DNA from: Eleginops maclovinus
Taxonomy: Eukaryota > Chordata > Actinopteri > Perciformes > Eleginopidae
Direction of reading: 5' to 3'
Length of the DNA: 64,000 nt
NCBI RefSeq assembly: GCF_036324505.1
Contig: NC_086361.1
Span: 3,040,916-3,104,915, forward strand
Of this stretch, positions 13,711-26,382 are shown piece by piece. Made by a program: the position numbers and the translations under genes. The number at the start of each line of letters is the position of its first letter. Positions within the stretch are counted from its first letter, which is position 1. Below the pieces are notes generated by a model that was given only the letters and a program-made list of their open reading frames with translations, was not told the DNA's origin and ran no database searches.

Positions 13711-14070
13711 TGATGGAAGAAGTACTAAAGTCTTTAAAAGTACATATAGCTAATTTTAAAATACTTTGTTACAAGTAAAGTCCTGCAGACTAAATCTTAC
13801 TTAATTAAAAATACTACTGATCTATTACTAATCATAATGTGTTAATCACAGCCAGTGAAAGGGGAGCTTCTTTAATACCAACCTTTAATTAAATAAATAA
13901 GACAATGTTTATTTATATTTTGTCTTAGCTAAAAATCTGTATCTGTAAAGTAACTACAGCTGTCCAATATACATGTAAAGGAGTAAAAGTACAATATAGG
14001 ATTGCAGAACAAAGCAGAGTAAAAGTATAAAGTAGCATAATATGAAAATACAGTACCTGTAGTACATTCC
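13711..14070 (+). repeat. diverged hAT-type MITE-like repeat
   Basis: Starts CAGTGATGGAAGAAGTAC and holds scattered AAAGTAC / GGAGTAAAAGTAC motifs in the same order as the 12.4-kb element, but with a largely different middle. No target duplication identified. Confidence 0.45.
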
Positions 14071-16560
14071 ATGTGCTCCAGCTTCAGAAACTCAAAGTCA
14101 CAAACAAAAACTATGTTACTGTTTGGGTTCCTGCAGTATTTTTCTATTGTATTTATTTCGTATACGTGTTTGACTTCTTTTCCAAAGCTACATCGTGTTT
14201 AGTTGTAGTAGCCTTTTTGTCCTTGTGAAATAAACTCATCATGGTCCACTAGTTATTGTTTTTTTACTCCACCAGCTAAAAAGACAAAACAGCACTATTG
14301 ACCTTTTTATAAATGTTATATAATGTTATATCGATTGTAAATATTTCTTAACTTGTTTTATAGCAATAACTGCCTTTTGGAACTTTTAAACACATCTCAC
14401 AGTCTTATTTGTCTAATTCTTTCCAGCTGTCAATGTGAAGGGCAAACTGGATTTTGAAGCAACAGTATGCACCTCCCTCTGGATTAGCAGCTCATATAAA
14501 TGCACACAGTGTTTCTCCCTCCTTATCTTTCATTGAATATTCATTATGATGCATGTTTAAAGGTACAGAAAGGTTGAACTGGTACCAGTGTAGAAGATCA
14601 GGCCAGTATGTTCCAGCATACCTGGAGGGGGCTCTTTTGATCACCTTTCTGAGCTGACCAGTAGTTACATTGATAAAAAAAACAAACAACGCCTTCATTA
14701 CTGTCCTTCTGTTGTTTTATTCCAAGTGAACAAAGTGGTACAGGAAACTTAACTTGTGTGGTTGACATTTGATATTCAGCAACATAATACATATACGTAA
14801 CACACATCTTTTGAAGCAACATTTCATTTTTAGGGTCCTAAGAATTCTGTCCTTTTGAAAGTAAAAGGAGCCTTAAAGTGCATCACACAAGACACGTGTC
14901 CAGGGATCGATGCTGGTGATGAAGTCACAGCATCCAGCACCTGAAGAGCCTCACACCTGACACACAACTAGCTCTTGAACTGTGGGTACAATCATCGGTT
15001 TGGCAATGTGATTAAGCTAAGAAGCCAACTACAGAACCTGTTATCCCAGTAAATGATGCATTACGTCAGACCATCCCGAAACTATAAGAACAGCAAGACC
15101 ATTTTTTAAAATTTGGGCTGTAAACTTAAAACATTAAAGCTTTTATTTCCAGCTAGATAACTGAAAAAAAGCTAATACAGCGAGCTAAAGCTGCTGTCAC
15201 ATGATACTCGATTTGCTCTTTGCTCACAGTTGGTTAAGTTGTTTCTTTGGCTATGGGACAGAGCCGTTTTAGTGAATGCAGCTCAAGGAATTTTAGTTCA
15301 CTATCAGAGGCAGTGAAAAACAAATGGCATTATGGGTGGTACAAACTGTTTAAAAATCACATTGAAAACAGTCCAGCGCTAACATTTGTTACGGTACTTT
15401 GAAAATAAGGATGGGTTTGGAACAAGTAATAAAGTATTGTAAAATACTTGTTAACTTATTACTCAGTGATGCATTATTGGCACTATAATTGTATGTTTTC
15501 ATATCATTCCCAGCCCTATTAGCAAGCTAACTTCCTTTCCCTTCTAAAAGTTAACGATCTAGTAAACTCCAAGCTAACAAGATTGACGCAGATTGGGTGA
15601 CTTTTTTAAAGTCCTTTTTGGACACATACAAACATTTCATATTTTTTATACATTCCCTCAATCATATCTTTGGTATTTCCATACTGACATTGCCTGTTAC
15701 TTAGGAGCTCAACAAATATACTGCCACTGATATATCTGCGATTAGCCAATATCCTATTATTGACCAATTTAAAATCTGCCAGGTATGGGTATCGCCCTTA
15801 TTAATTATCTATCTTATTAATAGTAAATTGAAAAGTAAGTAGGATCACAGTGGTCAGGGAGAAGTTGAGGTAATGCATTAATTACTGCGACAATTATCCA
15901 AATCCGGCATTGAGAAACAATCAGCCATGCTGTCCTTAAACACAAGCCCATTTTTGAATTCCCTATAAGTTCTTAAAATAAACCATGGCCCGTTTGTTTC
16001 AGAATCATAACACAAAAGCCTGATAATTTCAGATGGATTAACATGTTGTGCTATCAGTGTGGCTCACAGGAAGGTAGGTCCACTACTAAACAACTGAAAA
16101 ATAGTTTCCACCATTAACATCCAACTTGAACGTTGTTTGGGGGTCATTGTGCATCTTCATGTAAACTTCTTGACCAAAACCTCATTATGCAACACAGATA
16201 TAAGGTACTATCCAGAGACTGACATATGCGTTGATCAATTGGCTCCAACACATTTGAACACAACACAGGTGAGTCAGAGCACATTGTCTCCTTTAAAGAC
16301 TTCAGTGTAAACTTCATTGTTTGCTGCTGAACAGTATAATACTGGACTCCCATGACTAATAACAGGATTGTTGGCATCCAAAGTCCACGGGGCAAAATCA
16401 ATCTCACTGTCATCTCTGGGAGCGAAACCCTGGCTGACCTGTACAAACAGTCCCACTGCAAGGGTCAAACTCAGCCAATCAGAGGGCAGCAAGTGACGCG
16501 CATCACAGTGGTTTTTATATAGCTTCTTTCCAAGCTCACATTTTAGAGTTCCCACAGCTA
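14071..16560. other. intergenic DNA and probable arl4a 3' flank
   Basis: No gene is recognised. Two overlapping minus-strand open frames at 16144-16555 lie just downstream of the arl4a stop codon and have no known domain; they are most likely part of the arl4a 3' untranslated region or its flank. Around 15.4-15.54 kb there is another diverged copy of the GGGTTGGGAA-type repeat. Confidence 0.4.
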
Positions 16561-16568
16561 GAAGCTGA

Positions 16569-17174
16569 TCATCTCTTCTTTTTCTGTTGCCGCAGCATCT
16601 TTCTCCGTTTCATGATCATGGCGTGCAGCTTCTCCAGACCTTCTGGCAGTCCCTCGCCAATGATAGCACACGCAGGCTGCAGGTGCCAGGGTGTTGCGGC
16701 GCTGAGTTCGCTTAGAGCCAATGAGCTCTCCATCTCAGCCAGGCTTAGTGAGTTCCTCAGGTCCTGTTTGTTAGCCACCACCAGAACCGGCACTCCCTGG
16801 TTCTCAGCCAGCCGTGTGATCTTGTGCAGCTCTGTCTTGGCCTCCTCAATGCGCTCAGCGTCCACCGAGTCCACCACAAACACGATTCCATCAGCACAGC
16901 GGGTGTACGAGCGCCACAGGGGACGCAGCTTCTCCTGACCGCCTACATCCCAGAAGTGGAAGGATGCCTTCCGTCGGCTCTCTCCGAGCGGCACTTTGAT
17001 CTTCTCAGTGTTAAAACCCTTTGTTGGGACAGTGTTCACAAACTCATTGAAACGCAGGCGGTACAGTACAGTGGTCTTGCCTGCACAGTCCAGCCCCAGA
17101 ATGACAATGTGGAGAGCCTGGAAGGGAGGCAGGCAGGGGAAGAAGGAGTGATGATCAGATAATCCGTTCCCCAT
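16569..17174 (-). CDS. arl4a: ADP-ribosylation factor-like protein 4A (small GTPase)
   Basis: Intact 201-residue protein, the usual ARL4 length. It starts MGNGLSD, so Gly2 can be N-myristoylated for membrane attachment. The GTP-binding motifs are all present: P-loop GLDCAGKT (27-34), switch [11 protein letters not shown] (50-59), [13 protein letters not shown] (75-87), NKQD (135-138) and CAI near 168. The basic tail [13 protein letters not shown] is the ARL4 nuclear/plasma-membrane targeting tail. The N-terminus and tail match ARL4A better than ARL4C or ARL4D (family knowledge). ARL4 proteins recruit cytohesin ARF-GEFs to the plasma membrane and act in actin remodelling and migration. The coding region is a single exon, as in other vertebrates. 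Which teleost duplicate (a or b) this is cannot be told. Its GC-rich codons contrast with the AT-rich surroundings. Confidence 0.95.
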   Translation of the reverse strand: MGNGLSDHHSFFPCLPPFQALHIVILGLDCAGKTTVLYRLRFNEFVNTVPTKGFNTEKIKVPLGESRRKASFHFWDVGGQEKLRPLWRSYTRCADGIVFVVDSVDAERIEEAKTELHKITRLAENQGVPVLVVANKQDLRNSLSLAEMESSLALSELSAATPWHLQPACAIIGEGLPEGLEKLHAMIMKRRKMLRQQKKKR

Positions 17175-17231
17175 CTTGATGGAGCAGGATAACTCACCAA
17201 ATATTCACCAGGCTGCTTTTATTCCACGGGG
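17175..17231 (-). other. arl4a: arl4a 5' UTR part of the coding exon
   Basis: On the minus strand a good 3' splice site (CTCCTGCTGCAG, then TCCCCG) ends at 17232-17233, 58 bases before the start codon. This suggests the coding exon begins at about 17231-17232 and that an upstream 5' untranslated exon exists. Inferred from splice signals only. Confidence 0.45.
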
Positions 17232-18391
17232 ACTGCAGCAGGAGCCTGGGGGGGAAACACAGCATGCATAATGAGTCAAAGCACACAGAATAGTCAGAAG
17301 TCCATTGCTTTAGGAAAGACAAAACACTAACAAGTGAATGTATGCCCCTCTTTCAATACAGATCCTTACACTACACTGGCAGGAACACATGAATAAGAAG
17401 TAAAACAGCAGGGTGGATCGCAGTACATTTGCACATGTAGCGCCATGGCATACAAAAAGGATTTCATACGCTAATTTCTATTCAGTGTGTGAATGAGTAA
17501 AGAAGTCTTTTGAATTTTACAGAAATCCCGGATGTAAACATTTATTGATCAGCGATAAGGGCAGATCAGAGGAGGGCTTTCCAAACAACTGAGCAGACTG
17601 ACATGGAGATATAGAAAATGGTGTTGCTCGGCAACATACTGACTTCTCGCTTATGCTTAATGGCGAATTTTAATTTAAAAATCCGTCAATTAATAAAGCC
17701 TTGCTCATCAGCAATCACTGACACGTCTAAAAAAATCCAACATCACCTGCATCAACTCACTAAGGTGTTCTGATAAATTCGGTATACATTTTATTGCATT
17801 AAACTGTATTAAAATTGCTACTTTCAGAATAGATCTACAGCTGCCGCTCCCACCCTGCACAGTAGCAAAGGGAGACTGAAACTGTTGAATATTCGCAAAA
17901 AATGGGAGATTTGATTAATATACAATGCTTCTTGTTGTAATGGGTATTAGCCGAAGTAAAAAGCAGTTACTAAGGATTCAGAAAACGTATTACTTATCGA
18001 CTACGACGGTTTTATGGGTGGAAATAGACAACATCGCGTTAAATGATGATACTTTAAAACGGAGACTGGCATTTAGTTATGTCTGCTCTATGCTAGACCC
18101 CACCAGGCTTGACTTGAGGCTATGATGCCAACAAGTGTTAAATATCATAAAAGTTAAATTGGTTTTACAAGGCCCAGTGTGGCTGAATATCATGCCTGCA
18201 CATTATATATATTAACAACGTTAATGAAATGCAAGTAAACGTAACATGACAACACAGAGGACAGCTGTCATACTAACATTATATGGTTCATGAGGGGAAA
18301 TTAATTCTAGCTGACGTTATTTTAACAGCAGTTATTAAGGTGCGTTCTACAATGAAAAACATCATTCGTAGTATCGCTATAATAAACTTAC

Positions 18392-18570
18392 CATTTCATC
18401 CAATGTTAACGGAATCGTTAGTCCATTAGATTCTGTATGTCCAAAGCATCTGTGCTCCCATAGCTGCTCTCTTAATATCCTCAGAACCTCTGAGATACTG
18501 AGCTGTGGAACTCCCTCTACATTCAGAGACATCAAGCCAGACACAGTAAACAATACCACTTCCGCTAAGG
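18392..18570 (-). other. putative upstream exon (arl4a 5' exon or separate gene)
   Basis: A minus-strand segment ends in a strong 5' splice site (GAAATG, then GTAAGTTTA) at 18392. Its start lies close to a GCGGAAGTGG ETS-like site typical of housekeeping promoters. Inside is an open frame of about 56 codons from 18559 (beginning MVLFTVSGLM) that runs to the donor and has a plausible amphipathic composition, but I do not recognise it. Simplest reading: the first, non-coding exon of arl4a, spliced over ~1.16 kb to 17232. Alternative: the first coding exon of an unidentified gene. Confidence 0.4.
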
Positions 18571-18599
18571 GTTTTCAAAATAAAGCCCCTGCCTCCTGA

Positions 18600-18690
18600 C
18601 AGACGGATGGGCGGATAGATGGACAGAAGGATGGATGTATAGATACTTTATTTATCCCAAATTGGGACTTTTATTATTATATTTCAAAAT
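18600..18690 (+). repeat. GGATG-rich retroposon tail
   Basis: GACGGATGGGCGGATAGATG-type tandem text is followed by TACTTTATTTATCCCAAATTGGGAC, a phrase found at the end of many fish LINE-derived repeats. A related phrase (ACATTTATCCCAAACTGGGATTC) occurs at 40.45 kb. Short and without coding content. Confidence 0.4.
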
Positions 18691-20346
18691 TATTCTATGG
18701 TTTAAATTGAAAGGAAATTATGTTGGCCTATTTTTACAACAACTAATGGAGTTTGAAAGATTGTTGTTAAGTTGGAGAACTACTTTGTTGAGAATGCTTT
18801 CAAAGTGGACATTGAGTTATAGATTTTTTTTTTACATTTTAATGGTAAAGAAAACACAAAAACTAACAACAATAAATAAATATTGCAAATATATTTAGGT
18901 CTCCGTGTAATCTAATTGCAAACACAAAACCTTGTGAATTGAATTGTTAGTAATTTAATTTGACAGTTTCATATGGGACACAGTATTAGCCTACTACTAT
19001 TAAGCCACATTGATACTGCAGGGGGGTTTCTATCTTTCCAATAGATACATAGTGTATCGTACACTTACTGACTGTTGCCATAGTTAGTCTACTCTTGAAA
19101 AAGCTTTCATAATGGGCATAAATGCTGTTTGTAGAGAGGTTTCCACAAAAGAAACAGAAGGTTTTATGGTGAGATGTTTATGGTTTGAATCTAGAACACA
19201 GCCCTTCAATCAGACTCAGCACTGCTAAAGTTAGCCATGGTAGGGAGAACTGCTTCCCGTTCCTTTAAAATAAAAGGGAGCAAACGTTTACAGGCATGTA
19301 TCTTTGTGTACAGGGTGTGCAGCAGATTGGCCCCTGTGAATATTTGTATAAAGTGTATTTTATTAATGGAGTACTCCCACAGCATTTTAGTGTTATTTAG
19401 TTTGGTTCCTAACAATTACTGATGCAGAATATCTGAATGAATAAATAAGATATAATAAAAATGACACACGTTACATAACATTCAAGACAAAGCAAAGCTA
19501 TATGCCAGATGTGAGGAATACAAAAAGATAAATATTTGTGTCTGGGAATTGGTTAACAATAAACCTTTTTCAGATCAAGCATGCATAATTATTGCAATTC
19601 AATAAATAGATGTATTTTTATTTAAACTTTTTTCTTTGAGATTTGCATTGCTCTAGACACTCTAGTCTAGCTGTTGTTCCATTAGCATGCTATACATTCT
19701 TAGATATATAACATGCTTGATGTTTACCAGGGAAAATGTGTGGAAAAATGTTTAATTTTGAGGTCTTATTTTATCACAATAAGCATGTTAACCTAAATGC
19801 TGTGACACACTGGGTTATAAAAAGTGGCAGAACATGGTGTTGAAACACAATGAAACACAGTCAAATTAATGCCACAGTACCAGAGTATTGATGTACTGTA
19901 TTACATGTCTGATATGTTATATGTAATGTAAAGTGCTTTGGGCTCTTGTCAAAGCACTAAAATAAATGCAATGAATTATGAATGATTATGTTTTTACAGG
20001 GAAGTGCATCAAAGAGTTGACTGTAAACTACAACACAGTTTTCAAGCATAAGGCTGCGTGAGTCCGTTCTGCAGATGTCTGTGTGTCTTTGAAGAACATT
20101 TTGTGATCTTCAATGACGCTATGCAGGTTACACATCTACACATCCATGCTGGATTTTATACAGGTTACATATAAACTAATCTCAATAATGTTAGATATTG
20201 CACAATAATATATTTGTATTTGTTATTTTAGTATTTTGTATATCTTCATCCAAACTGGGGAAGAACAACAATAGGCAATTTGGCCTCTGTTGTTATTTAT
20301 ATTGCCTTTGGTGACAATCTTTTTATTTATTATTATTATTATTAAC

Positions 20347-20406
<60 letters not shown>

Positions 20407-22071
20407 AAGAAGAAGAAGAAGAAGAAGAAAAATATAATTGAAAATGTTTTCATTGCAGCAGCATGTAAAACAAAGTATTGCACATAATAAAACATTCAAA
20501 AAACTGCAGAAAATAAACAATTATATATATAAACATCTTGAAATAGAAAATTAAACAGAACTAAAATGGTAAAAATATAAAAGTTGACCGTGAATATTAA
20601 AATATTTCAACTATCTGACCAATAAAATACTATTGAATGGCATATTTAATTACATATAAATGTAAAATGTAGAGTGTGAAGTTATAACTAAATAATGTGT
20701 CATTTAGTAAGTTACCTGTATTTTGCTGAGTTATTACAACTTCATCAAAACAAACCAACTACTGTTGTATTGATATTACCTGGAATGCATGATAAGAAAA
20801 CATGCTTTATGAAAAGAAGTTAAAAGTTATTTTAACTTCATTCACACTGTCCGAATATATCCACTAGCTGGAGCTGTGGGCTTATTAAGGGGATATTTTC
20901 AGCTCTTTGTTGCAGGAAAATATTTTTTTCTTAGGGGATCTATATTAAAAAAAATATAAGAAAGGGTGAAACAATGTTTGCATAAAGAAAAGGGGGTAAA
21001 CTGTAGTGATTTAATTCTTGAAATGTAATAAGCATAAAAGTTTATCATAAATCTAAAATATTCTGATGGTGTTCAGCAGGTTTGGCTGGGTCTAGACCAT
21101 TGACTGTAAAAATAGACGCACAAAACCCCAAAACAATTCTTCAAATAAATACTTTGTAAATGGATTCATAACTGTTTAAATATAGTGGTAAACTTTTCGG
21201 TTTTTTAAACACTGATAAAAAACATATTTGATAAAAAACAACCTGATCTGAAATTGTGTTAGCAATCGGAACAGTAAATAAGTACATTACAGAAGGTATA
21301 ATACTGAGGTACTGCTAGTTAATACTTCTACTTCTCTTCATCTATACACATCTTTATCAAATATGATATATTGTAAATAAAAATAACATTCCATAGTACA
21401 TAAAGTATTTCAAGTTAGCTCCAATGTGATCAACTGCAACATTAACCTACCTGTTACATCTTAATACACCAATGATAATGATCCAGCAATATCACAGTAT
21501 AACAAGTAGTACTGTTCATCACAGTCCATTTTGTTGCTACACCTTTATATGTATCTTTAAGTAAACTTTTGAAAATGACATTTACTTGTAATTAATAATA
21601 ATAGGTAATAGAGTGTTGTACTTTTCCGACTACTGCTGAAACGTAACTAAAGCTCGTCTAAGTTAAAAAAGGAACCTTCCAAAAGGTCAAAGCATGTCAA
21701 TCTTTAATAGTTTATTTATTTATTTTAATATAAGCCTTTTGTTTTGTTTTGTTTAAGGCGACTCGACTTTTATTTCTGAAACACCCCGGAAGCCGTATTC
21801 TTTCTTTTTGCGTCCGCTGATGAAACACAGCTGTTGTTGCTTTAGCTTCACACGTAAAACATATGGTGTCTAGCAGAATATGGACGTTAGCCGAGCTTTT
21901 TGTTTTCCTGTGAAAGTTTGTTTGAGTTCCAGCAGTTGTCATCCATCTGAGTCTCTGTATGTCAGGATTGACCTGTCTGAAGGGACTGTGTGCTCTTAAC
22001 ATTCACGGTAGCCTACAAAGCTAATAAAGTTAGCTTAGCCTGCTAGAAATAACAGTGTTTTCACGGCCTGT
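18691..22071. other. intergenic DNA with microsatellites
   Basis: AT-rich DNA upstream of the zinc-finger gene. Open frames here (for example 18635-18898, 21712-22002) have no recognisable domain. The only structured element is the compound trinucleotide repeat at 20.33-20.43 kb. The last few hundred bases before 22.1 kb become GC-richer and probably hold the zinc-finger gene promoter and 5' UTR. Confidence 0.45.
20328..20429. repeat. compound trinucleotide microsatellite (TTA)/(AAT)/(AAG)
   Basis: TTA units (20328-20343), AAT units (about 20345-20377) and AAG units (20378-20429) follow one another. The poly-Asn/poly-Lys and poly-Phe/Leu open frames across it are artefacts of the repeat. Confidence 0.95.
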
Positions 22072-22104
22072 GTGTGGAGGAAAAGTTGCTGTGAGTTAGT
22101 AAAC

Positions 22105-22303
22105 ATGTGCAAAGTCCGAATACTGAGAGAGTTGGTGAAGCAGCGACTCACTGCGGCTGCTGAAGAGATATGTGTTCTGTTTGAAAGAACGATAGCAGAG
22201 TACGAGGAGGAACTGTCTCGTGCGAAAGGAGAGAACGAGCGACAACGGAAACTCCTGCACGCTCACGCTGCGTTTCAGCCTCAGCTTCGGTTACATAGAG
22301 CAG
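22105..22303 (+). CDS. C2H2 zinc-finger protein, coding exon 1
   Basis: Starts MCKVRILRELVKQRL and encodes 66 residues of a short helical N-terminal module rich in Glu/Arg, ending QLRLHRA plus one base, then a 5' splice site (GCAG, then GTCTG). This N-terminus (MCKVR...LVKQRLTAAAEEI...RQRKLL) is the standard first coding exon of many percomorph C2H2 genes (family knowledge). The intron is phase 1. The leftover G joins AT from the acceptor at 35745 to give Asp and the usual DVQQLLV continuation. Exon 2 lies 13.4 kb downstream across nested transposons. Start chosen at the MCKVR Met; an in-frame Met 33 bases upstream is less typical. Confidence 0.85.
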
Positions 22304-22469
22304 GTCTGTTCACTTCACTTATCCTTAAAATGATATATGCACAAGAAACCGATGAAGACCATTAAAGATATTTTAACACAACATTTATAACCACGGCAAC
22401 TAAAATATTATTTATAAATTCAGTGTTTTAATTCAAATTAACATGTATTTCTGTATTATTTATATAAAT

Positions 22470-22471
<2 letters not shown>

Positions 22472-22540
<69 letters not shown>
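22472..22540. repeat. (CA)n microsatellite followed by (TA)n
   Basis: About 29 CA units (22472-22530), then five TA units. Open frames across it are artefacts. Confidence 0.95.
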
Positions 22541-22689
22541 ACAAAAGAAATATAAATATGGTAAAACACTGATAAAGAATAGAAGAAAAGTACAATAAAA
22601 ATATGAAAAAGACTTAGCAAGGTGTACGTGACAGGCTTCTTCTGCATTTCCTGTATTTGAGTCATTGCGTTGTTTTGGAGGTTCTTGTA

Positions 22690-23330
22690 CTTCACTTGAG
22701 TATTTTCACTTTACGCTCCTATATGTTTTACTCCACTACATGTATTTTACGGCTTTAGTTACTTTAGCACATTTAGATTATTAAAAAGCGATTGGCTACA
22801 TTATGGTCTATTATTATAGATTTAACTCAGCAGTACATAAAGTAATTTAAATAAACCCACCTACCATTTAAGCATCAATAATCAGTAGTTTAATCTAACT
22901 ATGTACATTTACTCATGTACTGTACTATTTGACATACTTGCACTACTTGAGTATTTTCATTTTATGCTACTTTGTACTTTTACTACATTTGGGAGATAAA
23001 CTGTTTATTTTGTATTTAACACTCAAAGCTACCAGATACTTTTTACTTTTAAAAACACATGCCATTTTTGTGTATGATGAAGTACTGTACTCCTAATGTT
23101 TAAAAAGAAAATCTAAAGTTTGCTATCCTTGGCAAACTACAACATTGTATTTTAATTTGAAAATGAATACAATATTACAATAATCTATGATAACAAAAGT
23201 TTTACTTTTGAAACTTTGAGTACATTTATCTGATAATTCAACTTTACTTTACTTGTAAAGGGAGTATTTTAAGACCAATGTGTATCTACTTTTAGTTAAA
23301 TAAAGGATTTGAGTACTTCTTCCATCTCTG
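22690..23330 (-). repeat. old hAT-type MITE-like repeat(s)
   Basis: Read on the minus strand it begins CAGAGATGGAAGAAGTACTC at 23330, followed by GGAGTAAAAGT-type and AAAGTAC motifs in the order of the 12.4-kb element, but heavily diverged and perhaps composed of two copies (a second GAGTATTTTCA phrase at 22.70 and 22.95 kb). No target duplication found. Confidence 0.4.
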
Positions 23331-23560
23331 GCTCTGAAGCATCTTTGGGTTAAGAGCCACTAATTCCACTTTCTTCAATGGCATCCCAGAACTTTTCATT
23401 AAAAACTACAGTTGTCAATCGATTAAAAATTTAATTGCAATTCATCGCAAATTACTTGCAAGGTTTTTTATTTATTCTAAATGTACCTTAAAAATATATT
23501 TTACGTATCTTGGTGGGTGGAAAATATGATTGCTTTATAATATATTCTGTTTATAATTAA

Positions 23561-24119
23561 TGTAGCCATCCCAACCACTTAGCTCAGGACAGGTTAAGTA
23601 AACCAGGACAGTACTACGAGCATGGGAGGAGCTGTGGTGGGCTCTACTATAAGCTCTCCTATCTAGGGTTCTCTCTTTGGTCACTAAAAGCCCTCAGGTA
23701 GCACGGCGATAGACTGTAGCTATACTGCAAAATAATAAATCTCCCATGCAACTCCAAATATCAGCTCTAGAGCCCCCAATCTGATTACCATCAGAGAAAT
23801 ATTCCATTAACAGAAATACCCAAACTGTACCTGAAATGATTGTCAATCTGTATACACTTTACTTTAATAACATGTCAACTTAATAACAACAACACATATT
23901 CCACGACTCGGTTCAAAACAAAATAAATAAAAGTACCCGGGATTTTAGTCAGTTATGGTACCCTTGTTGGCGCGCTAGATGGAGCTCATATTCCCTCCAC
24001 ACGGCCGATCCTTAGACGTATCTCCCCGATGAAACAATCTCGCGTAGTCCTCCTGTTGGCCCGATGTCCTTCTTCTGTCAACCAGCAGCAGGCAGGCACA
24101 CGAGTCTCTTAAGATTACA
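23561..24119 (+). repeat. possible solo LTR
   Basis: Starts TGTAGCCATCCC and ends AAGATTACA, with a TATA-like CTATAAGCTC near 23651 and an AATAAA polyadenylation signal near 23730, in the order expected for U3, R and U5. No matching second LTR and no clear target duplication were seen. Low confidence; it may be ordinary intron sequence. Confidence 0.25.
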
Positions 24120-26382
24120 TATACCAGAGGTGTCAAACGTACGGCCCGCGGGCCTGATCAGGTTTAGTCCGGCCCGCGAGATGATTTTGCAAAGTAGGGG
24201 AGACCGGGGCTTGTTGTCACACTTTTTACACTCATATATTTCTTGGAATCAATACATCATATATAAAACAAATTTGTACCAGATGAAAGACAAAAGTCTC
24301 AGGTATATATTTTGAATTCATATCATGTTCATATCTTGTGTCAGTGCAGAGTTATAAGCAATCAAATAGAGATTGTGAACATGTGACAAGTTGCCCCGCC
24401 AACGGGTAAGTTGTCACACTATATGGGGTAAGATGTCACACTGGATTTTGCAATTAATAAAACGAGGACAAAATTATTCTTGTTATTTTTTTACTTAAAT
24501 GTGAATAAACCTTGACATAAAACATTATGCGACATTAAACTAGTCCCAAACTAATCCTGGAAGATCTATTCAAAAAACTAAAACAAAACCTGACCTCTGT
24601 CAGTCCTGGAACATCCAGTCATAAAATCTCAAACAAAACCTGACTTCACTAGTCAGACTCCTCATCTGGGTCGCAGTTCTGACATACGTACACAGATTTT
24701 CCAGGGGTGCATTCTTCGTGGGCCCATCCTTTGCATATTATGCACTGCACCCAGGTTTCTCCTGGGCGGCTGTTTCCAGATGGCTCTACACAGACCAGAC
24801 ACAGGTTCTCATCTTCTTCCGACGAGGAGTCATCTGCAGTTTTTCTTTTTTTACCTGCCCTCTGCTTTTTCCCTGTGCTTTGCTTCTTTGGTATTTTGGA
24901 TTTGGTTGCCTTGCCTTTATTTTTGAATAGTCTTTTTTTCCCTTGTACCTGCCTTTCAGCTTCAAGTGCCTCCTTCACGGGTGTGTCGGTGAGAATAGCA
25001 GTTTTTATCTTTTTTCTCTGCTTGTTAACTTGTTTTCTTGGACCAGCTTTTGGGTAAGGCCTAATATCCTCTGGAGTTAATGTGTTGGTGGAGGAGGCTG
25101 GCTTGCTTGGACCTGGAGCAGCTGGGTCAGTGCTGGGTCCTGAAATGGTTGGTCTGGTGCTGGATGGGTTAGTGCTGGGGCCTGGAAAAGATGGCTCAGT
25201 TTCGGAGCCTGGAATGACTGGGTTAGTGCTTGGGCTTGGTAGAGGTTATCTGAGACATAGGAAGGAGCAAATTCTGTCTCCAAGAACAAATCTCTGTTGT
25301 AAGGCTGAATCCCTGTCACCCGAAAAAGCAGTGGCTATAATCCCAGGGATATCATAGATGCTGAGTGTTTTACCTGGGTTGTTCCTCGTCCAGGAATCTG
25401 AAACAGAGTTCACATGCTTTTTAAGCGGCCCATAAACACTTCTGTCCAAAGGCTGCAGCCTGTGCGAGCAGTGGGGTGGGAATGACAACACACTTATGCC
25501 ATTTTCTTTGGCAAAATTCAGCCCATCAATGGAGAGGTGTGAGCAGCGGTTGTCGAGGAGGAGCAAGCAGGGCTTCTCCTTTGAACACTTGGCATGCTCC
25601 ACAAAATGATGGAGGAAATCGACAAAGTGTTGCTCTTTCATCCACCCGGTCAGATTTGCTCCACCTTTGCTGCCAGGTGGCCCATTGTTGATGAAGGGAT
25701 CACGAAAGTGCACCCGAGGAAATATAAAGTAGGGGGGATACTGTTCCCTGTGGCTGAGACTGCGCAGGCAAGGGTCACCAGGGTACCCCTTTCCCCAGAT
25801 GTCAGTGACCCCACCTGCTTGAACCCACGCCTGGCTACCAATCGGTCTGGTTTCTGTACCGTTGTCACGCCAGTTTCATCCATGTTCCAGATATCTCCTG
25901 GTCCCAGGGAATCTCTGGTTAACACTTTCCCCAGATTGTCAAACAAAGACTTAACGTTCTCCTTGTTAAAGGCACTTGCTCTGGCAAGGCTAGTTGCTTC
26001 TGCTTTTCTGAGTGAGAGTGAAGGGTGCCGCTTTAGGAAGCCTGTAAACCAGGGGTCTCAAACTCGCGGCCCGCGGGCCCACTGCAGCCCTCGAGACGAT
26101 AGTTTGCGGCCCCCACCTCAATATGAAAGTTTAATGTTAATGCGGCCCGCGAGTTTGATACGAATGGCACTTTTCAGTGTTGTGTGCAGAGCTGAACGAA
26201 CCTACCAATCACGGTGGGATATATTGCTCTCGGGGGCGGGACATCGGCCGCGGGCTCAGAAGCGGAGGCGGCCGTGGAAATTGCTGCTCAGCGGGACAGA
26301 AAAAGAAGCGGAAAAGACGTATCGGCTAAACACTGAAACTTCAACGCGACAGTGACACCAAGTGGAATACACAGCCCCAAAC

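Noticed and set aside
16612..17162. Plus-strand frames opposite arl4a
   Set aside because: Shadows of the GC-rich arl4a coding sequence; no domain or start context.
20223..20520. Poly-Lys/Asn and poly-Phe/Leu frames
   Set aside because: Produced by the trinucleotide microsatellite.
25594..26355. 253-codon plus-strand frame
   Set aside because: Antisense to the pogo-like transposase and running into the hAT-1 left end; no domain in this reading.
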